Source of the DNA: Catellatospora vulcania
GTDB lineage: Bacteria; Actinomycetota; Actinomycetes; Mycobacteriales; Micromonosporaceae
Direction: 5' to 3'
Length of the DNA: 64,000 nucleotides
Assembly: GCF_009720385.1 (NCBI RefSeq)
Contig: NZ_WARX01000020.1
Span: 62,001 to 126,000, forward strand
Shown: positions 1-8,469 of the stretch, piece after piece
Layout: each line of letters opens with the position of its first letter
How positions within the stretch are numbered: the stretch's first letter is position 1
The notes under the pieces: generated by a model
What the model was told of the DNA's origin: nothing
The model's database searches: none
Seen by the model: the letters and a program-made list of their open reading frames with translations, nothing else
Made by a program: the position numbers and the translations under genes

Positions 1-2817
1 GGTCCCGTCCCCGGACGCGATCCACGCCTCGCCCAGGCCCATGTCCATGGCGAGGTCGGCGTTCGGGTCCTTCTCATCGCCGCGGTGCACGATGAAGTTG
101 ACCGGCTTGGCAGCATCACCGACGGGCACACTCCAGTGTGCGCCGAAAGCGTCCGTGCCGTCCGGCTGGCGTGGGGCGGACCAATCGGTGCCCGCTCCGG
201 CGGCCAGGCCGTCGCCCCACAGGTGCAGGCCCCAGCCTGCGTAGTTCCCGTCGGTGCGGCGGTAGTGCATGTCGACCTTGCCGGTCGCCGCGGCACGGGA
301 GGTGTAGACCGCCGCGTCGCCGGACTTCAGCCAGATCTCGCCGACCCGGCTCGGGTCCACGCTGCGATCGGCGTCGACGTCCTTGTTCCCGGAGCCGTCG
401 ACCACCAGGAAGCCGACATTGGTCGCGCCCGGCTTGACCTTCACCCAGGCGAACCGGCCGTAGGAGTCCTGTCCGGCGAACGGCTGGCCCTGCGGCCACG
501 GGTGCTGCATCGAGCCGTCGATGTCGCCCCAGGTGTAGAGGCCCCACGGATCGTAGGCGCCGTCGCCGCGCTGGTAGTGCACCAGCACGTACTCGCGCTG
601 CGCGGCCTGGGCCGGCGAGGCCACCGTGATGGCGCTGGTCGTCGACGCGGTGCGGCCCGCGCCGTCGCGTGCGACGGCCTTGTAGGCGACGGTCGTGCCA
701 CCGGCCAGACCGGTCAGGTCGTGGTACACGGTGTGCTCGCCGACGGCATTCGACGTGCCGAGCAGCTTCCATGGTCCGTCGCCGACCTGCGCCGCGAAGG
801 TGACCGTGGCCAGGGGGTCACCGGTGACGCGCGCGGTGACGGCGGCCCGGGTGGCCACCTTCGCGCCCGCAGCCGGGGCGGTGATGGCGATCTGCGGGTC
901 ACCCGCGCTCGGCAGGGCCCGGTCGGCGCGCAGCACGACGCTGGACAGCGCGGGCACCGTGATGGTGGCCTTGCCGTCCGCGCCCGCCGTCGCACCCGTG
1001 CCCGCGGCCGGGTAGAGCTGCCCGAACGCAGCTCCCGCCGTCGCGGTGTCCACGGTGACGGTCTTCGGGCCGGTGCCGCTGTTCGACGCCACCAGGTATT
1101 CCGTGCGCTGCGCCGGGTCGATGCGGGAGAACGCGAACACGCCGTCACCGGCGTACCGGGTCACCTGCACGCCGTCGCGCAGCGCCGGGTGCGCCTGGCG
1201 CAGCGCGCCCAGCTCGGCGATCGCGCGGTACAGCGGGTGCGCGGTGTCGAATTGGTCGGACGCGTGGGTGCGGTCGGTGCCGAGCAGGTCGTCGTCGAGG
1301 TAGTCGGCGACCTGGCTGGCGAACATGTCCTGCCGGGAGTCCTTGTCCCCGCCGTTGCCCGTGAAGCCCTGCTCGTCACCGGAGTAGACGACGGGCTGCC
1401 CGCGGGTCAGGAACATCAGCTCGTGCGCGAGCTTGTCGCGCTGCAGCGCGGACTCGGCGTCGGCCCCGCTGTTCCTGATGAAGGTGCCGATACGGCCCAT
1501 GTCGTGGTTGCCGAGGAAGGTCGGCAGGGTGGACGCGTCGGTGCCGGGCGAGGTGTACATGCCGTCGGCGGCGTACAGGTCGGCCAGGCCCTGGCCGGAG
1601 CCGCCGGTGACGAAGCCCTGCGCGGCGGCCTGGAAGCCGAAGTCCAGCGTGGCCTGCAGGCGGCCCTGGCGCACGTAGCTCGACATGATGCTCGGGTCGG
1701 CCGAGTAGACCTCGCCGAACATGAAGAAGTCGGGCTTGCCGGCCTTGCGGGCGTTGACCGCGATGCCCTGGCTGAACTGCGGCCAGAACTCCATGTTCAC
1801 GTGCTTGGCGGTGTCCAGCCGGAAGCCGTCCACGCCGGTGGAGGAGATCCAGTCCGAGTACACCTTGGTCATGCCGCGGACCACCTCGGGCCGCTCGGTC
1901 CACAGGTCGTCCAGCCCGAAGAAGTCGCCGTAGGTGCTGTTCTCGCCGGAGAAGGTGGAGTCGCCCCGGTTGTGGTACATCGTCGGGTCGTTCAGCCACG
2001 CGGGCGTCTTCGCCTTCGCGTCGGCAGAACTCTTGAAGACCGGGGTGTACGGCATCGACGTGCCGTTCGTCTTCGGGAACCCGTTACGCCCGTCGGCATA
2101 GTTGACGTCCTCGAACGCCCGCCCCTGCGCGTCGGTGTACGGGCTGGTCTTCTTGTCCACGTACGAGTACTGGTTCTCCTCGTACGCGATGACGTCGGCG
2201 GTGTGGTTCACGATGACGTCGAGGTAGATCTTGATGCCGCGCTGGTGCGCGAGCTTGACCAGCTTCTTCAGCTCGGCGTTGGTGCCGAAGTGCGGGTCGA
2301 CCTGGGTGAAGTCGGTGATCCAGTAGCCGTGGTAGCCGGCCGACGCGTCCGCGCCCGTGCCCTGCACCGGGCGGTTCTGGAACACCGGCGCGAGCCAGAT
2401 CGCCGTGGTGCCCAGGCCTTCGACGTAGTCCAGCTTGTCGATCAGGCCGGCCAGGTCACCGCCGTGGTAGAAGCCCTTGTCGGTCTTGTCCAGGCCGGTC
2501 TTCAGCCGGTCGCCGGACAGGCCGCCCCGGTCGTTGCGGGAGTCGCCGTTGGCGAAGCGGTCCGGCAGCACGAAGTAGAACTGCTCCGCCCTGCGCCGCG
2601 ACGCCCCGGCCGCGGCCAGGGCCGCCTCCGCGGGCTCGTCGGCCCAGTAGGTGTCACCGGCCTCGACCCACTGCGCCGGCCCGCCGCCGGTCAGCGCACG
2701 GACCACCACGAACGGGGCCGCGGCCAGCACCACCGCCAGCAGTCCGATGAGGAGGGTCCGGGTGTTTCTCAAGTCTTTGCGAAGTGCCGTGCGCACGAGG
2801 GCGCGTAGGGCTGCCAT
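1..2817 (-). CDS. Secreted GH13 alpha-amylase/pullulanase-type enzyme (3' end outside window)
   Basis: Glycoside hydrolase of the alpha-amylase family (GH13), expected to cut starch, glycogen or pullulan outside the cell. The frame is open from ATG 2817 to the window edge (939 codons) without a stop. Residues 17-42 are a basic-then-hydrophobic export signal (or anchor). The four GH13 regions are visible: DVIVNH (200-205), GFRLDTAKH with nucleophile Asp335, acid/base Glu369 in FGEVY, and FLGNHD ending at Asp439. After a beta-sandwich stretch come two pullulanase-associated modules with DPWGLYTWGD near residue 757 and WGLHLWGDG near 865. Such modules before a missing C-terminus resemble the very large actinobacterial pullulanase-type enzymes that carry two catalytic domains; the second domain, if present, is outside the window. 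Upstream lies a MalR-like inverted repeat, suggesting maltodextrin induction. Confidence 0.93.
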   Translation of the reverse strand, partial: MAALRALVRTALRKDLRNTRTLLIGLLAVVLAAAPFVVVRALTGGGPAQWVEAGDTYWADEPAEAALAAAGASRRRAEQFYFVLPDRFANGDSRNDRGGLSGDRLKTGLDKTDKGFYHGGDLAGLIDKLDYVEGLGTTAIWLAPVFQNRPVQGTGADASAGYHGYWITDFTQVDPHFGTNAELKKLVKLAHQRGIKIYLDVIVNHTADVIAYEENQYSYVDKKTSPYTDAQGRAFEDVNYADGRNGFPKTNGTSMPYTPVFKSSADAKAKTPAWLNDPTMYHNRGDSTFSGENSTYGDFFGLDDLWTERPEVVRGMTKVYSDWISSTGVDGFRLDTAKHVNMEFWPQFSQGIAVNARKAGKPDFFMFGEVYSADPSIMSSYVRQGRLQATLDFGFQAAAQGFVTGGSGQGLADLYAADGMYTSPGTDASTLPTFLGNHDMGRIGTFIRNSGADAESALQRDKLAHELMFLTRGQPVVYSGDEQGFTGNGGDKDSRQDMFASQVADYLDDDLLGTDRTHASDQFDTAHPLYRAIAELGALRQAHPALRDGVQVTRYAGDGVFAFSRIDPAQRTEYLVASNSGTGPKTVTVDTATAGAAFGQLYPAAGTGATAGADGKATITVPALSSVVLRADRALPSAGDPQIAITAPAAGAKVATRAAVTARVTGDPLATVTFAAQVGDGPWKLLGTSNAVGEHTVYHDLTGLAGGTTVAYKAVARDGAGRTASTTSAITVASPAQAAQREYVLVHYQRGDGAYDPWGLYTWGDIDGSMQHPWPQGQPFAGQDSYGRFAWVKVKPGATNVGFLVVDGSGNKDVDADRSVDPSRVGEIWLKSGDAAVYTSRAAATGKVDMHYRRTDGNYAGWGLHLWGDGLAAGAGTDWSAPRQPDGTDAFGAHWSVPVGDAAKPVNFIVHRGDEKDPNADLAMDMGLGEAWIASGDGT

Positions 2818-2896
2818 GGGCCTTCTCCGGGAGGGTGAAGTGTCGGGGGCGTCACACGAGCAACAGCCGCAACATACGGGTAACTGAAATGTTTCC

Positions 2897-2908
2897 GCAA
2901 GCCCTTGC
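2897..2908. promoter_or_regulatory. MalR/LacI-like operator upstream of the amylase gene
   Basis: A perfect inverted repeat GCAAG-CC-CTTGC lies about 80 bp upstream of the amylase start, in an AT-richer promoter region. Actinobacterial MalR-type LacI repressors are known to bind GCAAG/CTTGC repeats in front of amylase and maltose genes. The match is by eye; regulation is inferred. Confidence 0.5.
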
Positions 2909-3072
2909 AATCCTTGACGTGTAGACAGCAGCGACCTGAAAGATCGCCGCTCGCCCCGCCCGTTCGTGGTCCTCCGGAAGCAGGGCCACCCTTGCCACAT
3001 GTCGGGTATTAGCTATCAAATGGTCCTAATCGGTCGCCACACCTCCGCGACCGCTTACGGAAGGTGGATCCC

Positions 3073-3246
3073 ATGGATGCCATCACCGAACTGCTGACCA
3101 GCATCAACGACCTGCTGGCCAGCCTGATCTCCATCGTGCTCGGCGGCGGCGCACCCGGCCTGCCTGTCGACCCGAGCCTCCCGCCCATCCCCGGCCTGCC
3201 CGAACTCCCCGTCCCCGGCCTTCCGCCCCTGCCCCCGGTCCCCTGA
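3073..3246 (+). CDS. Small proline-rich protein, 57 aa
   Basis: Unrecognised small protein. ATG 3073 is chosen over GTG 3064 because GGAAGG (3059-3064) then stands 8 bases upstream. Residues about 1-25 form an amphipathic to hydrophobic helix (ITELLTSINDLLASLISIVL) with no basic N-terminus, so it is not a standard signal peptide. The rest is a Pro/Gly/Leu run with repeats of the type PGLP (PGLPVDP, PGLPELP, PGLPPLP). It is transcribed divergently from the amylase gene and is followed within 15 bases by a strong hairpin, which supports it as a real transcript unit. Function unknown; membrane or cell-wall association is a guess. Confidence 0.55.
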   Translation: MDAITELLTSINDLLASLISIVLGGGAPGLPVDPSLPPIPGLPELPVPGLPPLPPVP

Positions 3247-3256
3247 ACCCGGGCAG

Positions 3257-3305
3257 AAGGAAGGGCACCTTCTAACGCTCCGCGTTAAAGAAGGGGCCCT
3301 TCCTT
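3257..3305. terminator. Hairpin terminator, dispersed palindrome family F copy 1
   Basis: AAGGAAGGGC (3257-3266) pairs with GCCCTTCCTT (3296-3305). It lies between the convergent small protein gene and the pirin gene, as expected of a bidirectional terminator. Related hairpins sharing AAGGGCACCTTCT occur at 10250 and 14365. Confidence 0.7.
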
Positions 3306-3370
3306 ACTCACTCGCCCTTTCGGGCCTGCTCAGCAGCCGTCAGACCACCGGGCCGGACACTGCCACGTCC

Positions 3371-4375
3371 TCAGAGGACGTCGTGGCCGGGGTGGTCGGC
3401 GTTGCCGACGTCGACCCGGCGCGGCTCGCTCGGGATGACGCCCAGCTTGCCGGCCTGATAGTCCTCGAACGCCTGGATCAGCTCGGCCTTGGTGTTCATC
3501 ACGAACGGGCCGTACGCCATCACCGGCTCGCGGATCGGCTGCCCGCCCAGGATCAGCACGTCCATGCCCGCCGCGTTGCGGCTCTCCTGCGACGCGTCAG
3601 CCTCGATGGTGATCACGTCACCGGCCCCGAACACGGCCAGGTTGCCCAGCTTCACCGGCCGCCTGTCCGCGCCGACCGAGCCCGATCCGGCCAGCGTGTA
3701 CACCAGCGCGTTGAAGTCCGGCCGCCACGGCAGCCGCAGCTGCGCCCCCGGCGCGAGGGTGGCGTGCACCAGCGCGATCGGGGTGTGCGTGACACCCGGC
3801 CCCGGGTGCCCGGCCACGTCACCGGCGATGACGCGCAGCAGCACGCCACCGTCCGGCGAGCTCAGCAGCGACACCTGGCCGGCCCGGATGTCCTGGTAGC
3901 GGGGCGCCGACATCTTCATCTTCGCGGGCAGGTTGACCCACAGCTGGAAGCCGTGGAACAGGCCGCCCGACATCACCAGCTCCTCCGGCGGAGCCTCGAT
4001 GTGCAGCAGACCACTGCCGGCGGTCATCCACTGGGTGTCGCCGTCCGAGATCAGGCCCCCGCCACCGTGCGAGTCCTGGTGCCGGAAGATGCCGTCGAGC
4101 AGGTAGGTGACGGTCTCGAAGCCCCGGTGCGGGTGCCACGGGGTGCCCTTCGGCTCACCCGGCGCGTACTCGACCTCGCCCATCTGGTCCATGTGAATGA
4201 ATGGGTCCAGGGCCTTCAGGTCCACGCCCGCGAACGCGCGGCGCACCGGGAACCCCTCCCCCTCGAACCCCGACGGCGCGGCGGTCACCGACGTGACCTT
4301 CCGCTCGACCGCGGCCTCACCCGGCGTGGGCACCCGGGGCAGCACCAACAGGTCATCGACGGTAACGGCAGGCAT
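3371..4375 (-). CDS. Pirin family protein, 334 aa
   Basis: Bicupin of the pirin family; members are cytosolic metal proteins, some with quercetin dioxygenase activity, most of unknown physiological role. The N-terminal cupin carries the family's metal ligands: HPH (His81, His83) in HPHRGFETVTYLLDG and His125/Glu127 in GSGLLHIEAP. The C-terminal pirin domain follows from about residue 190 and ends with a PVMAYGPFVMNT motif. GAGGAGG stands before ATG 4375. The gene stands alone, facing the small protein gene. A second, only distantly similar pirin lies at 14780. Family assignment is firm; the substrate is not known. Confidence 0.93.
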   Translation of the reverse strand: MPAVTVDDLLVLPRVPTPGEAAVERKVTSVTAAPSGFEGEGFPVRRAFAGVDLKALDPFIHMDQMGEVEYAPGEPKGTPWHPHRGFETVTYLLDGIFRHQDSHGGGGLISDGDTQWMTAGSGLLHIEAPPEELVMSGGLFHGFQLWVNLPAKMKMSAPRYQDIRAGQVSLLSSPDGGVLLRVIAGDVAGHPGPGVTHTPIALVHATLAPGAQLRLPWRPDFNALVYTLAGSGSVGADRRPVKLGNLAVFGAGDVITIEADASQESRNAAGMDVLILGGQPIREPVMAYGPFVMNTKAELIQAFEDYQAGKLGVIPSEPRRVDVGNADHPGHDVL

Positions 4376-4475
4376 GACGCCCTCCTCTGTACTGGCTCTT
4401 ACTCCCCTGACACGATAGTTGAACAGTCAACGATCCACCAACATTCCCCCGACCCGGCCGCCACCCCCTCCGCGT

Positions 4476-4532
4476 TGATCATGAACTTGTGGGCAGGTTC
4501 GACGGCGTGTCGCTGCCACAACTTCATGATCA
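4476..4532. repeat. Dispersed palindrome family A, copy 1
   Basis: A 57-bp imperfect palindrome bounded by TGATCATGAA and TTCATGATCA. Its interior (on the minus strand) shares the core GCGACACGCCGTCGA with copies at 11031 and 18744. This copy is in opposite orientation to the other two and sits directly at the point where the carbonic anhydrase homology at 4535 begins. Confidence 0.85.
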
Positions 4533-4980
4533 CCATCGCGGCCTGGGTGACCTGCTCGTGGTGCGCACTGCGGGTCACGTGACGGGCGCGGAGGTGCTGG
4601 GCACCATCGAGTACGGCGTGGACGTGCTGGACTGCCCGATGGTGGTGGTGCTCGGTCATGACTCGTGCGGCGCGGTGGGCGCGGCGTGCGCCGCGCTAGA
4701 GGACGGGATCGCGCCGACCGGCTACGTCCGCGACGTCATCGAGCGTGTGACGCCCAGCGTGCTCGCGGCCCGAGCCGCAGGCCGCGTAGAGCCCGACGAG
4801 ATCCTGGCTGAGCATATAAGGCACCCGGTCGATCTGCTTCTGGACCGCTCTTGGGTGCTCGCCGAACGGGTCGAAGCCGGCCAGGCAGCCGTCATGGGTA
4901 TGTGTTACCGGCTGGCCGACGGCAGTGCCCAGGTGGTAGCAGCCCGCGGCCTCGACGTCACGGCTGACTTCGCGCTGTGA
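4489..4980 (+). pseudogene. Beta-carbonic anhydrase, N-terminally truncated
   Basis: From about residue 17 the frame reads as the C-terminal two thirds of a beta-carbonic anhydrase: GLGDLLVVRTAGHV, then VVVLGHDSCGAV with the zinc ligands His and Cys. Intact members have about 70 more residues containing the first zinc-binding Cys and the Asp-Arg dyad (CxDSR); these are absent. In their place the open frame runs backwards through repeat A, which supplies the first 14 codons. The only available start is GTG 4489 inside the repeat, with no ribosome binding site. Loss of an essential zinc ligand makes CO2 hydration very unlikely, so I call it a pseudogene created at the repeat. Remaining codons are intact, so the event may be recent. 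Confidence 0.8.
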
Positions 4981-5546
4981 CCTGACCGGCCTGGTGAGGG
5001 CGGTTTGGTTGGGCCAAGCACGAGGTCGTGCAGTCGCACGCGCACCCCGTAAGCATGTGCCACGGCTCTCGACCGACCCCTGCCTTCGTCATCGGGCCGA
5101 GATCACCACTCATGGCGCCGAGGCGTGCCGCGCCGTCGAACAGGCCGACGACGAGGCTGAGCGGGGTAACCATCTCGCGTGACGGGTATCGGCGCACGCC
5201 GCCCAGGGTGAACGTCAGCCGCTGGCAGCGCTGAGTTCATCGAATACCCGCAGACTCGCAGCACCCGGTCCACCTGGCCGTGCCGGATGACGGCGGTCGC
5301 TTGGCTATGAAGCCGACGGATGCGAAGCGCTGCTTGAGTATCGGTACCGTGCGATCTGTGCCGCAGGGCACGCCTGACGGACCGGTCGGGGGCGCATCCC
5401 GGCGAGATCACTTCAACGGCTGGGCGGCGGCGGGTTTTGCGCATTGGTCGATCAAGGGAACGCCCGGCGTGAGATGGTGATCCCTGTCCGGGATCGTGGA
5501 CTGATCACGCTTGAGGTCCATGCCCGTCGAACGGGAAGAGACCGTT
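4981..5546. other. 566-bp stretch with no convincing gene
   Basis: Several open frames exist on both strands, but none has a ribosome binding site, actinobacterial codon periodicity or a recognisable domain. Base composition is less GC-rich and less periodic than in neighbouring genes, as in decayed coding DNA. I see no insertion-sequence ends. Confidence 0.5.
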
Positions 5547-6497
5547 GTGAAGATCGGCGTCCATCTGGGAAACTATGGGGCCTCGGCGTCCGCGGGCTCG
5601 ATCGCGGCCTTCGCCGTTCGGGCCGAGGAGCTCGGCTTCGACTCGGTCTGGGTCTCCGACCACATCGCAATCCCGCCCGAGATCGCCTCGGCGTATCCTT
5701 CCGCGCTGCCGACGGACTCGTTCACCTCGGACAATGCACGCAATTTTTGGGAGGCGTTCGCCGTGCTCGCGTTCGTGGCGGGCATGACCCGACGGGTCGA
5801 GCTCGGGACGTCGGTGATCGCCCTGCCATTGCGCCCGCCGCTGCTGATCGCCAAGCAGTGGGCGACGCTCGACGCCCTGTCGGGCGGACGGGCCATTCTG
5901 GGCGTCAGTGTGGGTTGGCTGCGTGAGGAGTTCGACGCCCTCGGCTTCGGCGCGCTGTTCGACCAGCGCGGCCCCGCCTCGGACGAGGCGATCAGGATCC
6001 TGAGGTCCGCCTGGACGGTGGAAGGTGCCGCCGGGTTCCAGGGTGAGGTGTACCGCTTCGAGCCGGTGCTGATGGAGCCGAAGCCCGCGCGTGCCGGCGG
6101 CGTGCCGATCTGGATCGGCGGCCAGGGCAGGCGTGCGATCCGGCGTGCCGCCGAACTCGGCGATGGGTGGCAGCCGTTCCGCGTCGCCGCTGCTGAGCTC
6201 GCCGGCCATCTCGCTTACCTGCGCGAGCAGCTCGACCGGTATGGGCGGCGCCGGGAGGACGTCACGGTGTCGGTGAACCTGGTGGCCTATCCGCCTGGCA
6301 GCGGCCCTGATGAGCAGGCCGCTGAGTGGGAGCTGGCCGGCGACGCGGAATTGTGCGCCGAGAAGCTTCGACGCTACGAGCGGGCCGGGGTCGGGCACTT
6401 TCTGGTCAACCACGCGCCGGGCCTGTCGACGGCGGCGACGCTGGAGGCATACGAGTTCGTCGCGCGCGATGTGCGGCCCCTGGTCGAGGCGCGATGA
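5547..6497 (+). CDS. LLM-class flavin/F420-dependent oxidoreductase, 316 aa
   Basis: Luciferase-like (LLM) TIM-barrel oxidoreductase, probably using coenzyme F420 as in most actinobacterial members; substrate unknown. GTG 5547 is taken as the start because GGGAAGAG stands 6 bases upstream and VKIGVHLGNYG is the usual beta-1 opening. Further family marks are ELGFDSVWVSDH, the conserved ELGTSVIALPLRPPLLIAKQ, GGRAILGVSVGWLREEFDALG, PIWIGGQGRRAIRRAAELGDGW, and a C-terminal helix. It stands alone between decayed sequence and the oppositely oriented SDR gene. The electron carrier is inferred from family membership, not from a diagnostic residue. Confidence 0.88.
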   Translation: MKIGVHLGNYGASASAGSIAAFAVRAEELGFDSVWVSDHIAIPPEIASAYPSALPTDSFTSDNARNFWEAFAVLAFVAGMTRRVELGTSVIALPLRPPLLIAKQWATLDALSGGRAILGVSVGWLREEFDALGFGALFDQRGPASDEAIRILRSAWTVEGAAGFQGEVYRFEPVLMEPKPARAGGVPIWIGGQGRRAIRRAAELGDGWQPFRVAAAELAGHLAYLREQLDRYGRRREDVTVSVNLVAYPPGSGPDEQAAEWELAGDAELCAEKLRRYERAGVGHFLVNHAPGLSTAATLEAYEFVARDVRPLVEAR

Positions 6498-6647
6498 CGC
6501 GGACGCCGCGGCGTATCACGGCGTTCACCAACGCAGCGTGCTCGAGGGCTCCGCGTAGGCGAAGCGGTTAGGGAGGTCATCCGGCGGGTCCGCCCGCGCT
6601 TTCGTGAGAAGGCGCGGGCGGGCCGGGTCGGGCTTGCTGGCGGTCGT

Positions 6648-7400
6648 TCAGATTTCGACGACGCCGCCGTCGGCGACGAGGTCGAAGCCTGTGGTGTAGC
6701 TGCTTTCGTCCGAGGCCAGATAGTAGATGGCACTGGCCATCTCCTCGGGCCGTCCCAGGCGGCCCATCGGGATGATCGACTTGAACAGGTCCAGGCCCGC
6801 TGCGAGTTCTGCCTCGCTGGCGAACTGGCTGTCCATGATCGGAGTTTCGATAACGCCGGGGCTCACCACGTTGACGCGGATGCCGCGACCCTTGAGTTCC
6901 GCCGCCCACGTGCGGGCGTAGGAGCGCATGGCGGCCTTCGTCGCGGCGTAGGCGCCGTAGCCCGGGAAGCCCTTGACGCTCATTCCCGACGACACCAGCA
7001 CGATGCTGCCGCCCTTGCCCATCAGCGGAAGGGCCTTCTGGACCGTGAAGTAGGTCCCGCGGGCGTTCACGTTGAAGATCTTGTCGAAGTGCTCCGGTGT
7101 GGCCTGGTCGGTCGGCTTCACTTCGACGATGCCGGCGTTGGCGACCACGATGTCGAGTTGTCCCTTCTCGGCCTTGACCGTCTGGTAGAGGCGGTCGAGG
7201 TCGTCGAGGTCGGCGATGTCTCCCTGTACGGTCGCGACGTTGCGCCCGATCTGGGCCTTCGCCTTCTCGAGTTCGGCCGGCCGGCGGCCCGTGATGAAGA
7301 CGAACGCGCCCTCTTCCACCAGGCGCTGGGCGGCCGCGAGGCCGATGCCGGTGCTGCCACCGGTGACCAGCGCGGTCTTTCCGTCGAGCTTGGCGCTCAT
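6648..7400 (-). CDS. Short-chain dehydrogenase/reductase, 250 aa
   Basis: Classical SDR oxidoreductase with NAD(P)-binding TGGSTGIG (13-20), the structural NAG (88-90), and the catalytic triad Ser138, Tyr151, Lys155 in the usual spacing. ITGRR after beta-2 with a basic Arg pair favours NADP(H). The C-terminal ending GFDLVADGG is typical for the family. The start at ATG 7400 has GGAGAT upstream. It is divergent from the TetR gene at 7609, across a 208-bp gap holding three tandem repeats that look like TetR operators, so it is probably the regulator's target. The substrate is unknown; such TetR-controlled SDRs often reduce quinones, aldehydes or ketones. Confidence 0.9.
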   Translation of the reverse strand: MSAKLDGKTALVTGGSTGIGLAAAQRLVEEGAFVFITGRRPAELEKAKAQIGRNVATVQGDIADLDDLDRLYQTVKAEKGQLDIVVANAGIVEVKPTDQATPEHFDKIFNVNARGTYFTVQKALPLMGKGGSIVLVSSGMSVKGFPGYGAYAATKAAMRSYARTWAAELKGRGIRVNVVSPGVIETPIMDSQFASEAELAAGLDLFKSIIPMGRLGRPEEMASAIYYLASDESSYTTGFDLVADGGVVEI

Positions 7401-7503
7401 GGACTATCTCCTTGCGGCTGAGACTTTCGCGTGCCCCGGGTCGCCTGTGCGGTGACGGGGTGGTCGCTGGTACCGGCGGCTGGGTCGCTCTCGCCGTCCG
7501 CCG

Positions 7504-7592
7504 TTCTGTACCGCTCCGTCAAAAACGCTACACGGTTCTGTACCGGTCTGCCAATAACTCGGTTACTAGTTCTGTAACGCTCGGTCAAAATG
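7504..7592. promoter_or_regulatory. Three tandem operator-like repeats between SDR and TetR genes
   Basis: The motif TTCTGTA(A/C)CG followed by a TCxGxCAA half starts at 7504, 7536 and 7570, in direct orientation 32 and 34 bp apart, close to three helical turns. Each copy is an imperfect palindrome; copy 3 pairs TTCTGTAACG with TCGGTCAAAA. They fill the divergent promoter region and are best explained as binding sites for the adjacent TetR protein. Confidence 0.65.
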
Positions 7593-7608
7593 ACGTAGGA
7601 TGGGCGCC

Positions 7609-8229
7609 ATGGCCAGGCCACGCAGCTTCGATGAGCAGGAGGTCCTCGACGCCGCCGTCCGGCAGTTCCGCAGGAGCGGCTTCGCGGGCACGAGCCTCGA
7701 AGACATCTCGACCGCGACCGGGCTGGGGCGCGGAAGCCTGTACGCCTCCTTCGGCGACAAGCACGCCCTGTTCATCAAGGCCCTCACCGAGTATGCGCGT
7801 CAGGCCCTCGCCCAGGTGAGTGATCTCCTCGCCGGGCCCGACGACACCGCCGCGGACCGGCTGCAGGCCTTTCTCGCCAGCGGCGCTCGGTTCGTGCTGG
7901 ACGACGCCGACCGGCTCGGCTGCATGGCCGGCAAGTTCGCCCACGAAGTCGGCAACCAGGACGACGAGGCACGAACGATCATTCGGGCAGTCTTCGTAGA
8001 TCAGCAGCGATTACTGCGCGACTGCGTCGCCGCCGCCCAACGCAATGGCGATCTCGACCCGAACACCGACCCCCACACCATCAGCGTAATGATCTTGACG
8101 CTGAACCGCGGTTTCGACGTAATGGCCAAGGGTGGCCTCGGCCGCGCGGACCTCGACGCTGCAGCGGCGCAGGCCTTTGCGGGCCTTCCGCTGACCACTT
8201 CCTACCGAACACGCCGCCAACGGCGCTAG
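7609..8229 (+). CDS. TetR/AcrR family repressor, 206 aa
   Basis: One-component repressor. The N-terminal DNA-binding domain is clear: FDEQEVLDAAVRQFRRSGF, then the helix-turn-helix TSLEDISTATGLGRGSLYASFGDK. The C-terminal ligand domain (about 70-195) resembles the subgroup that controls neighbouring oxidoreductases, with a conserved GCMAGKFAHEV stretch. ATG 7609 is preferred over ATG 7600 because AGGA lies 8 bases upstream of it. Divergent from the SDR gene; the three shared repeats imply autoregulation and control of that SDR. The inducer is unknown. Confidence 0.9.
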   Translation: MARPRSFDEQEVLDAAVRQFRRSGFAGTSLEDISTATGLGRGSLYASFGDKHALFIKALTEYARQALAQVSDLLAGPDDTAADRLQAFLASGARFVLDDADRLGCMAGKFAHEVGNQDDEARTIIRAVFVDQQRLLRDCVAAAQRNGDLDPNTDPHTISVMILTLNRGFDVMAKGGLGRADLDAAAAQAFAGLPLTTSYRTRRQRR

Positions 8230-8469
8230 CCGGTTAAGCACAACCCGCCGCACCGCGCTCATGCCCCGCAAGTCAACGGGTATGCGCAGGTCAACCCGGG
8301 TGTTACGGTGATCGGGTCCAGCGCCCGGGCCGAGTGCGAGCCGGGTTATCGGTTCGATCAGTGCCCGACCGGACCCTTCATCGCGTTCATCGCGCAGTTT
8401 CCAGCCGTCCGCCACATCAAGCCAGCCGGGACGCGGTCCGGGCCCGGCGCCAATCGCGGAGTGATCATC

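Noticed and set aside
85-2808. 907-codon open frame on the plus strand opposite the amylase
   Set aside because: It is antisense to a gene with all GH13 motifs; its composition (Val, Arg, Gly, His) is that of a high-GC shadow frame and it shows no domain.
5103-5444. 113-codon minus-strand frame in the 5.1-5.4 kb gap
   Set aside because: Arg/Pro-rich, no ribosome binding site, no codon periodicity, no family likeness.
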